Below are positions 44,380 to 55,394 of a DNA stretch of 64,000 nucleotides, in pieces (the first letter of the stretch is position 1; each line of letters opens with the position of its first letter). The stretch is from Axinella damicornis. Its lineage: Eukaryota; Porifera; Demospongiae; Axinellida; Axinellidae. The DNA is taken from NCBI GenBank assembly GCA_963931865.1, contig OZ007510.1, positions 9,954,993-10,018,992 of the forward strand. The letters run 5' to 3'. A program made the position numbers and the translations under genes. The notes beneath the pieces were generated by a model. That model made no database searches, was not told where the DNA came from, and saw nothing but the letters and a program-made list of their open reading frames with translations.

Positions 44380-47300
44380 CTGTGGGAGAAAAGCCCAGAA
44401 TGTGAGAGAAGTGGGGAGACACAGCCTAATTCCCAGACCAGCTGCTCTGGGGAAGAGGCTAAACAGCAAAGTTAATGCTTTGTATACAGATGCTATGCAG
44501 CAAAACTAATGCCTTGACTGACTCCTAAGCCTTTTACCAAGAGCCCATATAAATTGGGCTATTGCTTTAACATATACAGCTACTTGCTAGTGATTTATTA
44601 AATTCTTTCCTATGGCCATGCACAGCTATTTCATTAAGGGAAGGGGAGGGGGAAGAAGGATGAATGGAGGGAGTGAGTGGAAAAACCCCCCATCTTACCG
44701 GTCGGACAGTGTGATCACCGTCGTCTACTTTCAGGTACTGCACATAGCTCAGTGGAGCAGTGTTGTTCAGATGATGCACAAATATCACCCGGGCATCAAA
44801 AATGTCCTGCATAGTGAAGTTTCTGATGGAGTTCATTGTGTTGTCACCAAGGGCAAAGTGGCCAGTTGGGATCTCTCCTGGGTTATTTGGTCTTGGATGA
44901 CGTAGTACGATATTTATTGTCTCCTTTGGAAGGTCAGCATCTTCGACGTGGATCATAACAGAAGTTATTCTCACCCACCCTCCCTCTGGGACTAACACCT
45001 GCCCCGCTGTCAATACAGGTTCATTGTCATTCACAGGTGTGATCCAAATATTGGCTTCTGTGGAAGAGGTGGTGCGGTCTGGGAAATGTATCGGAAGGTT
45101 TACAGAACTCCTGGATTCAGCAAAGAACACAAAACTGTCTGTGTGGTTTTCCGAGCCCCAATGGATGTATGTTACTGAGCCCCTCCCGATGTCACTGAGG
45201 GTGAATGAGTCGTTAATCAAGGGTCTACCATCCAGTTGAAACTCTCCGAGTGCTGGAAGACGCTCAAGAACATACGTGATCTCTACATTCTCACTGTCTA
45301 TCATTTCTTCAAGCCACTCAGTGAGGATGGGTGGAGAGAAAGAGAAATTGAGGACAGTTTCATTAATGACGATTGATCTGCCCTCAAGCACGGAAATGTT
45401 ACCAACGTTTGCAACAATACTCAGCTGCTGCACAGTCTCATAAGAGAGGATCTGGATGCAGAAGTTGCCAGAAGGGCCGGTAAAATTTGCACCTCGCAGG
45501 TGGAATTGGAACATGTCTCTTGCTTCAATGGGTTGGACCGAATTGCTGTGAACATACCGTAGCTGATTGTTATCAATGTCCCTCTGGGTAAAGGAGTTGG
45601 CATTTTGCTGTCTACTGATGGGCTCCCAATGCCAAGCAGAATCGTTTTTGGGATCGTACCTGACCTGCACATCAAGTCGGCCATATCTTGGAGGGGTAAC
45701 AACATCATATGTCACAACTGGGTCTTGTTCTGCAACGGCGGTGGTTGTATTGAGATGTCTGGTGCGCAACACAACTTCAGTTCCCTCCACAAGAAAGAGA
45801 CACTCATTGGTGGTAAGATTGATGTGGGCTTGGTGACGTGGTGCAGTTTATTTTTGTGTGGTGAGTGTATGGGTGTGTACACGTATACATGTGTGCATAA
45901 TAAGAAGAGTTGAATTATCAATACAGATCCTATGGCTCAATTATTGTAGACACTCGCTATAATACCGGCCTTTAAGTACTCATCCCAAAGGTGGGCTTGT
46001 TATGTATGTTATGTACATTGCCTCCAGGCTCTATTGCTGGCTTCATTTCCAGTATAGGCCTGGCAATGAGAGCTATTGCTGGCTTTAGCTGTGCACACAG
46101 CAAGCACAGACTTGCAGACCTTAAATCTAACAGCGTCACTACTATTAACGGCTTTGTCACCTTTCAGTGGTGGTCTTGAACAAAGGCAACCCAGCTACAA
46201 TACAAAGCCACATGCATAATTTATACTTAAATGCAGCATCATAGTATAATGTGGCAAAAACTGTAGTGCAAGCGGCACTCTAAGTTGGCTTTGAACACAG
46301 AAACGGTAGCAGTCAGCACAAGATGTGAAAGCTCCATCTATGTAGACCTTATATGGTAGTGACACAGAATATTGTGCTATGTATCCAGTTGTCAAGTTGT
46401 TGCTAAGATTTGCAGCGATTATAAATCTCCTGCTAGGAGGGACTGTATTTTAATTATAACACTGTCCTGGGGACATGTTAACGCACCAGTGGAGTTTGTC
46501 GTTTTGAAGCACTATAGGACACGCATTGACAGGACACGCTATAGCAAATTATGCACGTGCGTCCCAGCCCTTGGGAAATATAGGCTATGATATATCATGG
46601 CAGTCATGTGTTGTATGGCTGATACAGCCCCTTACCCTCAGGGCTCGGGTTCTGTACTGTATAAGCTATACAACACTGACTATACGTATACCATGCTATA
46701 TCTATAACTTACATTGCTGTTTTGTTTCGTCTGGACTATACTGTTTCTTGGATCTCACAACACGTGTAGTAACCAGGGCAACAGCCTAGCTGAATTCCAA
46801 CCTATAAACACTAGTAATTGCTTGGCAGAATTTTTCCATAACTCAATCATACCATGCAACTACAAAGGTGAGTGAAAGACAGCTGGTAAAGCTTAAGAGC
46901 AAACAGAATCCTCAGGAATTGCACGGTGTATTTCAGACTCCACTCTGTCTGAGACTCTAAGTTAAGCATCCAAGGAATGGTGGGGATTTTGGGACGGCCC
47001 CCTCCTATCACAATCCAAATCACTACTCAGCGTTCAATACAGTGCCATCAAGTCTTAAGTGTTCGTAAATATTTAGACGAACATGAACATCGTACTTGAG
47101 CTGAGGGTAAGGCATGCATGCGCACTCCTCCTTCCTGGTATTCTGGGAATCAGATAAAATCTAGGCCAGTTGAAACAGGCACTTGCATACTCTGCAAATT
47201 TGTTGTGTAACATAATACAAATCCACTGCAAAACGGCTTTTAACCACAGAGTGGTTACTCTAGCTGGTGCAGACAAGCTGGAGACGGCAGTCACAAGGAG

Positions 47301-47517
47301 ACTAATTGCATAAAGCAACTTGAGAGGAAGCTAGCGTGCCTTAACTTGCAGATGTTCCCAACATTGTCAGTTTGTCTTAGCAATTACTCTAAGTATTAAC
47401 CTCCCATAACCACTGTCTCCAGCTTGTCTGCAACCAAGGTAACCACTCTGTGGTTAAAAGCAACCAATAATTAGTTTTTACAGTGATATTCATATACCGT
47501 AGTGTCCCGTTAATACG

Positions 47518-47552
<35 letters not shown>

Positions 47553-49665
47553 ATTTTGTACACTACATCCAGCCCAAAGAGGGGAGGGGGCGTATTTTCA
47601 AGTACGCAATTAGTCTCGATTATACGCCTCCTCAAAAAGTTTTGCTACATTCATGACACTGCCAAGGTTCATGCTCACAGTTACAAAAGTACAAACTATC
47701 GCCAGTACTGTTCGTGGTCATCATGCGTGGTCTCCCTACATAGGCGAGAAGAGCTGCACTTTAACTCGAGGGCCATAACATTCACGACGACTTCGCTGTA
47801 GCCGGCATCCTCAAGAACAGCAATACTGTCGGTCATGAACCACGTAACATTTCCTGGTATTTCCTTCGGAAGAGTGGCAGTGAGATGACTTGTACCGTTG
47901 GCGTCAACAGTGACTACTCGAGCTAAGAGAAAATTGCGCACGTGTAGCTAGGTCAGAACTTCCCATAATCCTCAGGAATTGCACGGTGTATTTCAGACAC
48001 CACTCTATCTGGGACTCTAAATTAAGCATCCAAGGAATGGTGGTGATTTTGGGACAGCCCCCTCCTATCACAATCCAAATCACTACTCAGTGTTCAATAC
48101 AGTGGCATCATGTCTTAGATATTTGGTGGGATTAGACGAACATCGTACTTAAGCTGAGGGTAAGGGATGCATGCACACTCCTCCTTCTCTAGGCCAGTTG
48201 AAACAGTGGCGCTTGCATACTCCATAATACAGCAAAAACAAACCAGTTGTTTTTAACCACGTGCACAGAGTGGTTACTCTGGTTGCAGAGAAGCTGGAGA
48301 CGGTAGTTACAAGGAGACTATAATTGCTTAAAGCAACTTGAGAGGAAGCTAGCCTCATTCCCATGCGCTCGGTAATTAGATACCAGGTGCTCTTCTCCTC
48401 AATTACCAAGTGCCTGGGAACGAGGCTATATAAGAGGAAGCTGGCCCAGATAACCTACAAGACTTACAACCATAATCGTGCCGATCTTAACCACTAAACA
48501 TCTGCGAGGGACCTGCTGCCATCGAGGGCATGAAAAATTTCCATGACAACCAGTTGTATAGTGCCTTGCAGATCTTCCCAACATTGTCAGTTTGTCTTAT
48601 GCAATTACTCTCTAATTCCTAAGTATAAACCTCACATAACCACTGTCTCCAGCTTGTCTGCAACCAAGGTAATCACTCTACGGTTAAAAGCAACCATTAA
48701 TTAGTTTTTACAGTGATATTTATATGCAGTCTCCATACTAAATAACATGACATTATATGTCCAGAGAAACAATGGTGTTTGAGGTAGACTTATGTTCACT
48801 ATAAGAATGAACCTAGTACTAAGTATGGCATGCTACCCCGATTTACCCTGCACACATGTAGTATTCATACCAGTAGTAGCAGAGCGGTAGAACTGGCTTT
48901 TCCAGTCACAAGTACACACATACCATACTTGGAAATGCCACACATACCATACTTGGAAATGCCACAGAATGTTTACCTGGAGACCACTTCCTCAGGTACT
49001 TTTATGTGGGTATAATCATCTCTGTGCATGGAGCAACTCTGTGTGTATGCTCCTGCATCATTCCCACACAGCAATCAACGTAATCTTATTGGGATGATTT
49101 TACGGATTTTACGGCGACTGGAAAGCCGCTCTACTACTACTGGTATGAATACTACACCTAGCTGTGCACAGCGTAAATCAATGCCTTTGCATCCATGTGT
49201 GCATATGTGTGTGTGTGTGTGTCCGTTTTGTCTGATTTCAGTCGGCAAATGTAATGCTTCAAACAGGTTAGCTATAGCGCTAAGGTGTTTACTGACATCA
49301 CATTTAATGCAAGCAGTCAGAAAAAGCTATAAATTGGATGACCGTAGAAAGCAGTAGCATGCCGTACTTAGTACTAGGTTCATTCTATTATGTACTCCCA
49401 CCTACTTGGCATGCATGCATCCAAGTTTTCTCTGCACTTGACTCAAGGAACAAGTAGTTTTGTTCAATTATTTTATTGACTGTCGAATGAGGACCAAAGA
49501 TGGTGTAGATTACACTGCAGAAATTCTCTTCAAAAAATTTAGTGATGGCCTGTCATACTCAAAAGAAACTAACTTACCAACACGTCCGCTATCTTGAGCA
49601 CCCGCTACCCACATCAGTCCTGCACAGACAAGCAGGAATCTTTCCGTAAATGTTCCCAGTGACAT
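39574..49665 (-). CDS. Secreted CSPG/NG2-repeat protein with GPI-anchor-like tail; one in-frame stop
   Basis: Exons: 49578-49665, 47740-47922, 44699-45828 and 39574-44379. They sum to 6,207 bases with all phases consistent. The N-terminus MSLGTFTERFLLVCAGLMW is a signal peptide. The body contains about 16 CSPG/NG2 repeats, each marked by P-x-x-G-x-(I/L), an F-T-Q-x-D-(V/L)-like segment, a V-x-Y-x-H signature (for example RVFYKHKG, RLVYVHDNS, SIVYKHVGD, TMCYHHDGSD) and a D-x-F-x-F strand. Such repeats build CSPG4 and the FRAS1/FREM proteins of the cell surface and matrix. I see no LamG, Calx-beta or TM-plus-cytoplasmic tail. The protein ends in a Ser/Thr/Pro linker and a terminal hydrophobic run (MASIVVLATFWCAYFLLV), which suggests a GPI anchor. 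Codon 757 is TAA inside the last exon (see findings). Many N-glycosylation sequons are present. Confidence 0.87.
44699..45828 (-). CDS. CSPG-protein exon 3 (about three repeats)
   Basis: 1,130 bases, ending CCG|GTAAGA in phase 0. The open frame begins HINLTTNECLFLVEGTEVVL and contains repeats with QLRYVHSN, SVTYIHWGSE and RVIFVHHL signatures. The acceptor (CACCAAG|CC at 45829/45828) is weak but is the only nearby one that keeps phase. A further small exon upstream cannot be excluded. Confidence 0.75.
46907..47497 (+). repeat. Direct duplication, copy 1 (CSPG-gene intron 2)
   Basis: AATCCTCAGGAATTGCACGG ... TTAGTTTTTACAGTGATATT is repeated at 47968-48722. The second half of each copy is itself a foldback: ACCACAGAGTGGTTACT...GACAAGCTGGAGAC on one arm and GTCTCCAGCTTGTC...AACCACTCTGTGGTT on the other. 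Confidence 0.75.
47503..47650 (+). repeat. MITE-like repeat with a 32-base C tract, copy 1
   Basis: GTGTCCCGTTAATACGCC is followed by a C tract, CATTTTGTACACTACATCCA, GGGGGCGTATTTTCAAGTAC and TTTTGCTAC. An inverted sister copy is at 61683-61813. Confidence 0.6.
47740..47922 (-). CDS. CSPG-protein exon 2
   Basis: 183 bases after TTTTCTCTTAG. Encodes RVVTVDANGTSHLTATLPKE then NVTWFMTDSIAVLEDAGYSE. The likely donor is CTAT|GTAGGG (phase 1). It lies between two copies of a direct genomic duplication (46907-47497 and 47968-48722). Confidence 0.7.
47968..48722 (+). repeat. Direct duplication, copy 2 (CSPG-gene intron 1)
   Basis: Sister of 46907-47497, 1,061 bases downstream, with extra sequence including the foldback element at 48350-48428. 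CSPG exon 2 lies between the copies. Confidence 0.75.
48350..48428. mobile_element. Foldback element inside a duplicated intron segment
   Basis: 79 bases, ends TAGCCTCATTCCCATGCGCT and TGCCTGGGAACGAGGCTA, inner arm GGTAATTAGA. AGAGGAAGC occurs on both flanks. Absent from the sister copy of the duplication, so it arrived later. Confidence 0.65.
49578..49665 (-). CDS. CSPG-protein signal peptide exon
   Basis: 88 bases: ATG at 49665-49663, hydrophobic core RFLLVCAGLMWVAGA, probable cleavage before QDSGRV, donor G|GTAAGT. Phase 1 joins to CT in the next exon to make Ala. Confidence 0.8.
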
Positions 49666-49689
49666 CTTGACTGAGCAAAACGTACGAAG

Positions 49690-51856
49690 TAAACATTAAC
49701 AAGTGAGTCTTTAAAAGACTTGATGTGTCTCGGCACGACTTGGTATCAGCTAGAATCATGCAGAGGAGCTGCTTAACCCTTTATTATGACTTCAAAACCT
49801 GTTAGCTATGAGACTTTCAGCTTAAGGTAGTAAACATGGGTACCGCGATCTCCGAAACCAAGTTGATGGATAAATGGGCAGCATCAAAGCGTACACAAGT
49901 TTCAGCAATACTTTGCATCAAACTGCTCCCTCTGCTTGAAAATGCCCTAAAACTCAATTTTAAGGCCCTCTACGAAACTGAAAATTTGGACCCTCTCCAA
50001 GGCCCCACCCACACTCTGACCCCATCATCAATACACACACAAAACAGGCCCAAAAACTACGGATGGATTTACCACCTGCTCTCCTCACTTGCAGGCTACA
50101 GCCCAAAGCTCACTGCCACCCTCAAAAACAGAGGTTTGGCTACCCTAGGCTTTCAAAAAAAATTCCACGCACGCCAACTAAAACAGACCAAAGCCAATGC
50201 CAGTTTCCAAAAGGTCAACCTACCCCCTGCAAAACTAGGGATGCTTTTCCACGTTCACCTCTCGGTTACTGAGTTTTGGCCACACATCTACTCCCTCTCA
50301 CCAGCCCAGTCCAGCTACCAAACCAGCCAAATTCGCCCTAACACGAAAATGGGCGGGGCCTGTAATGCCGAAAGGTCAACACTCTAGAGTACCTTGGCCA
50401 GGGAGCTGTCGGAGGCTGTTCACTTTCCAGGCTGTTCTTCGGCCACTTCAGCAGACCCACAAACATTCCTGCTCACTCCACCTAGCTATTCACCCTCAGA
50501 TAGCCCATCGTTACATTCAATAAGGCAGAATGGCTTCTTACTTAAAAAAAAAAAAAGAAAAAAAAAAAAAAGAGTGTTCAAACAAATCTTCAAAGTACCG
50601 CACGGCCACATCAGAGTACCGATTTGAAACTCGAAAGGGCCGCTAGCCGCATCAAAGCCCCTTGTTTATTCCGGTTGCCGCCATGGGAAAATGTAAACAG
50701 ATCAATAACTCTAAATAACTGTATGCGAGTGATGTCATCTCATTAATTATTCATGAGCAAAATTGCACGATTTCGCCGATGCCGTGTTTCCTACGGGATC
50801 CCTACGCGCGGTTACGCGCACCGTATACTTAATTAAGCGCTATTTCATAGTTTTTTTGTCACCAAAAACAAAGCCGTGTGATCCGACCTGGACTTGGAAG
50901 ACCGTGTTGAAATAGGTACAAACAGTATAGAAAGGGCCAGACATAGCGTTTTTGTGGATACTGATGACCGTTCCGAAGTTATACGACGCTGTATTCCAAA
51001 GAGGGGAGTCAAGATGGCGGTTATTCGCACTCAAGAGTCGTTCTTTCGAGGACTGCTCAACCTAGCCACAAAACGCTTATGTCCAGCCCTAGAGCTTCCT
51101 ATGGCGTGTCTCCCAACAGTAGAATCGAGTTGCTGGCGGTCTTCGCACTGGAGATTTTTGGTGAATAGTTTGCTGGAATCGATTTAACCAGCGTACGACG
51201 GCTACAGTGTGAGCTGCTGTAATGATGTTTGGTCTGCATGTTGACTACCCTCCCTGCTTTGTGTCGAGTAAGTTTGATTTCGCTAGCTTACTTTCTGTGC
51301 GAGAAAAACGGGGTTGAAGAAATTGTCAGGCCACGCCCACCGCGTGACGATCCCGTAACCTTAAGTGAGCGTCAATATCCTTGGAGGTTCTGTGCATGTG
51401 AGCAAGGGGTTGGTCAGGAATGTTCACCCAAAGGGTGAAAGCAGTATGGTCGTGTCTGGGCTTGATGTTTAGTCAACACCTTGGCCAATTCTTTCAGCAC
51501 TTATCTATAGACTAGCTAGCTAGAGCTGAGTGAGCTTTAGTATGCACTTGGGATGGCTGCAGCACACTGGATGGGTGAGTATTCATTGTCCTGAATTAAG
51601 TATCAGAGCTACGTAGCAGCGGTCTTGGTAAGAGGATTCATGAGCAGCCATGCAAACCCATAATCATTTTTGACGATTACTTGCAGGCTATAAATACGTT
51701 TGACACCCTATTAAGAGTGTAGAGCATGCAGCACTTGCGCGGGCGCATTGCGAAAAGCGACGTACGTACGTACGTACGTACGTACGTACGTACCACGTAC
51801 GTACCTACGCATCCAGCACTGTGTCTCGGCACTTCGGTGCCGAGACAAAAACCACT
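49690..51856 (+). repeat. Dispersed hairpin-ended repeat, copy 1 (interrupted)
   Basis: Begins near ACAAGTGAGTCTTTAAAAG and ends at a 10-base stem (GTCTCGGCAC) with TTCG loop and AAAAA at 51829-51856. Interrupted by the TTAA-flanked insertion. It starts about 25 bases upstream of the CSPG-protein start codon, so it may hold that gene's promoter. It contains an (ACGT)n tract at 51762-51800. Confidence 0.7.
49827..51361 (+). mobile_element. 1.5-kb TTAA-flanked insertion with a 183-codon reading frame
   Basis: Two sister repeat copies run uninterrupted from the GACTTTCAGCTTAAG type sequence to TCCTTGGAGGTTCTG. Here about 1.53 kb sits between them, with TTAA at each edge. The ends are GGTAGTAAACATGGG and ...CCCGTAACC, so only GGT/ACC are inverted. 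An open frame at 49836-50387 starts MGTAISETKLMDKWAASKRT and has no recognised domain. An A-rich tract lies at 50545-50573. TTAA flanks are typical of piggyBac or Kolobok elements, but class cannot be decided. Confidence 0.5.
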
Positions 51857-52822
51857 GCGCGATGCCTTCATATTACTGCCGACCTGGAAGCCAATTTATG
51901 TCTGCATTCCTGCGACCCTGTACTATAGTCTCGGAATGTGGTACTGACTAGTCTCGGTATGTGGTACCGCGGTATACCGGTACCGATACCAGACACCGTG
52001 CGCGCGAGAGCCGAGGCTACGTAACGAGCTAGTCTTGCTAGCCATGTTTGCATCCATATAAGGCATACATATGGTGTATGCAGCTTCACTGGAGCAGGAC
52101 ATCTCTGCAACAAGTAAGTCAATGGGAATTAATGAGGTCTCTAAGTCCAATATATAGACACTCGTATTTGATACAGAGAAACTGAAAGATGTAACAAGCC
52201 GGTTATTGTTCAAGCAGTTCTCTTAGCTGTTTAGAGACCTTCAGGATGCTCCTGCATGTAATCACCTCGGGCTTGCCCATCAGTGATTATAATTATAGGT
52301 AGCATCTCTCAGGCTCCACTCTAAAACAGCTATGAGACCTGCTTGAGTGCAAAATCCTATACTTAGATGGCAATTACCACTAAAAGTGACACGAGATTAA
52401 TTCGTAACCAAGGATATGAGGTTAGGAAGTGGATATTGGTCCAGCAGGAAGAGCATACTTTAAGGTAATGGACACACATGCACATTCACTGAAAAGTCTT
52501 TAACCAAGGGAATTGCTGTGGATCGAAGTACAATAATCATCAGAGAAGAAGTGCAATCTCACTATCGTAATGGAGTGACTCAACTGCTGCTCAGATTTGC
52601 ATTGCAGCTAGAATCAACCGAATACTAATATTGCTGTGATCGCTTTTCCTCAGGCCGGGAGCAAGAAGTGGTCTACTTGGCATCGAACATACTTTCATTC
52701 CTGGCTTTATGCCTGTTGACGTGGGCCTCGCTGCATTCATACAGGGCAAACTAGAAAATCAACACACAGGACTTCTCTTGAAGGAATTGGAGCACCATCT
52801 TTGTTCTGTCATTCCACACTGA
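51553..52822 (+). CDS. Candidate short multi-exon gene, product not recognised
   Basis: Exon-like pieces in compatible phase: 51553-51574 (MAAAHWM, donor GG|GTGAGT), 52084-52113 (donor CAA|GTAAGT), and separately 52367-52464 (MAITTKSDTRLIRNQGYE then KWILVQQEEHTL, donor AAG|GTAATG) joining in phase to 52654-52822 (PGARSGLLGIEHTFIPGFMP, ending HHLCSVIPH, stop). The link between the first and second pair is not resolved. The last exon is also open in another frame, with a TM-like stretch. The first exon lies inside a dispersed repeat. Low confidence that this is one real gene. Confidence 0.25.
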
Positions 52823-53815
52823 TGCCACGAATACTCGCACAGCAACTGGCTATACATTGTACAATTAATATGTACGTATATAGGCGGTGGAATACTCGGA
52901 GCAAGCAACCGCCTATAATCACTTCAAAATGCAGTGAATATATATTAGTAGCTGTGCACTCTAGCCCCCCTCCTCCCTACTTTTTGCATGCTTCCTCCAA
53001 CACTGGTCGACTCAGATAGACCTGCATGATCACCTAATGCAACATGCTGGAGGTAGCTATATTCATCCACTCACCATCTCCCCAATCCTGACTTCCCTCA
53101 ACGTTGATGCTCTGGGTCCACCCATGTGAGCTCTGAGATGGGCATTGAAGTCTCCAATGATAAACACAGGTCCTAGTTTCAGGGCCTTTAGGGAGGCGGA
53201 ATCAGGGAGGGGGAATCACTGGTCATAGGGATTAGCCAAAGCTTGTTAGTTGCTCTACGTAAGCAGCTGAACACACAACTGTGTTGCATGGGAAGTAGAC
53301 ATGCATGGTAGCAGAGAAGGGTGATTGGATATAGGGAGATCTAGATTGCCACATGATGACGTCGGCTCCACATATATTATATCCTCTGCTATGTCTATAA
53401 TATAGATACACCATGCTGTTTGCTACATGCACCTCCACAGTTTCAGCTGGCCACTGTGAGACTACACAAGGTCTGGTTGTGGGTGCAGTTAACCCTTTAA
53501 CTACCCAATTCGTCCCACCAAGACAACACATTTTCATGCATTCAGCGCACACCACCTTCGTAGGTACTCCTCGCCCACAACATTCGCTCCTCAGCGGCCA
53601 GACTTGGTGGGGCTCGCACACATGGAGAGACCCCTCTGGCAATACTGTTAATGATATTCATGACCCCCGCAAGCCCAGCAATCGGAAGTCAAAGGTGGAT
53701 GTCAGCCAGATTTTCATGCAGCATTTCCCTAAACTTTGACCAGATCTGACTGATGGCACACCTTACACTACCAATTTGCATGATTTCTTGAGGCAAAAAT
53801 CGCCCACAACATGCA

Positions 53816-53852
<37 letters not shown>

Positions 53853-54586
53853 CTTCTCTGTTTAGTGGGGGGTGCGCACCGAAAACTGACCAAATTTTGG
53901 GGTTCGTCCCTCAAAATTGTCCCTAGGCCCTCTGAAGCCATTTTGGTCTCTTTATGGACAGACGAGAAGCCCTACTAGTGCATAGAATCTAAATGACGTC
54001 TATAGACGTCAATGGGGCTTAAAGGGTTAATAATGTGTGCATGCTGTTCTGGGGTGTCTTAGATTTCATGTTCATCACCCCAGAAGACAATTAATTGGGG
54101 TCAAAGGTCGATGTCGAGTGTAGTCTACGAATTTCAAAATGCCAAAGGGGCACATTGACTCCTTGCTCTAAAGGAGGGCATCCCCAGGTCTGCGGTTTAG
54201 TGGGTGCAATTCCTAATCCCTGTCTCATTCAATTTTCTGATTGTAGTATACTATTTAGCCAGCTAGCTCACATCTTTTTCTTATCGGATGACTGAACTGA
54301 AGATCAAGCTATAGCGACAAGCTAGCTGGAGGGAATTATTATTCCCATACATTCCTGTGGTGGTCGTCTTGTGACATTTGTGCTGTGGCATATTCAGGTG
54401 AATGTAAATTAAAAGAACACAGCTACGTGCAGGAAAATATTTGTTGAACAGAGACGTCTTCAAGAGACATTGGATCCTGAACAGTCACTTGTGTGTATGT
54501 GACACTTCTGGATAACGCTACACACAGCACATAGCTAATAGTTCAACAGCTAACTAATCATGATTGTTCCGTTACAAGTGATCAGT
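52823..54586. other. No gene recognised
   Basis: Contains a 31-base C tract at 53821-53851. The part adjacent to the secreted-protein copy A gene is homologous, in inverse orientation, to the 3' flank of copy B (the CCTGTGGTGGTC and TGCTGTGGCAT blocks at 54355-54395). Confidence 0.5.
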
Positions 54587-55279
54587 TCAAAGAGCGCGAC
54601 AGCAACAGAAGTTTGGTCCACAGCCTCCTCCATTATGGTAGGTACTACTCCAGTATGTCTTCAGCCCCATGACTGGATTGGTGTCAGTTCCAGCAGAACT
54701 AGCTGGGCGACCTTTGTAAACATGCAGAGCTCCAAGGGTGCTCCAGGTTCTTTGCACTGTTTGGGAGTCCTGTACATGCAAGTAACAGGTTGCACAGATA
54801 CTGTTGCAAGTAGCAGTATAAGCACTAGCTGTGCACACTCTCTCAATTGCATAGACCCAGCCCACACGGTTTCCGACAATCTGCATGGACTCACAGATCG
54901 ACTGTGCAATGATTTCTTCATCAGTGTGTGAGCTAGCTGAACGATGCTGTCGAATTTCAGCAAGGATATCACGCTCCTGTATATATATATAATATGACCA
55001 GAGGTAAGGATGTCGTAGCTACCAAGGTTCATACCAAGCCTTTCAGTTCTTGATTTTGAATGGCAGCTTTGGGCTTTCTCCAAAGTTGTGAGACAAAATC
55101 TGGATGGAAAGGCTGGGTAGCTACAAGACTACAAGAACACTCCTCACTTCATATGTGTTGATGGCACCCTCAGACTCGAGGTCAGTATGTACTGTCCCAA
55201 GGTGGCTTTCCGGGTCTGTGCCAAGGGACCCTTCCAACGCTGCCAGGAGAAAGAGGAGGACAACTAGAATATGCTTCAT
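54587..55279 (-). CDS. Small secreted cysteine-rich protein, copy A (173 aa)
   Basis: Two exons: 55148-55279 and 54587-54976, both phase 0. The N-terminus MKHILVVLLFLLAALEGSLG is a clear signal peptide, followed by an acidic pro-like segment ending INTYE. Exon 2 begins ERDILAEIRQHR after TATATATATACAG. The mature part has nine Cys, including a terminal GGGCGPNFCCC cluster. I recognise no named family. It is a paralogue of the gene at 57318-57899. The segment from HVQDSQTV to the FCCC end is nearly identical, while the signal and pro-regions are not alignable. The conservation continues into the 3' flank. Function unknown. The disulphide-rich secreted form suggests an extracellular effector or structural peptide, which is inference only. 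Confidence 0.75.
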
Positions 55280-55394
55280 TGTCGTACTAGTACTCTCAGT
55301 GGCTAACTACAGTGCATGGCCACTAATTCAAACAATTTTATATATTTAGCAAGTTCTAAATTCATGTTTGGAAAGTTCAGCCACAAAATATCAC

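Noticed and set aside
55020..55095. Middle exon for the secreted-protein copy A gene (acceptor TTTCCATCCAG)
   Set aside because: In the required phase it stops after 18 codons. Skipping it gives a perfect two-exon structure like copy B.
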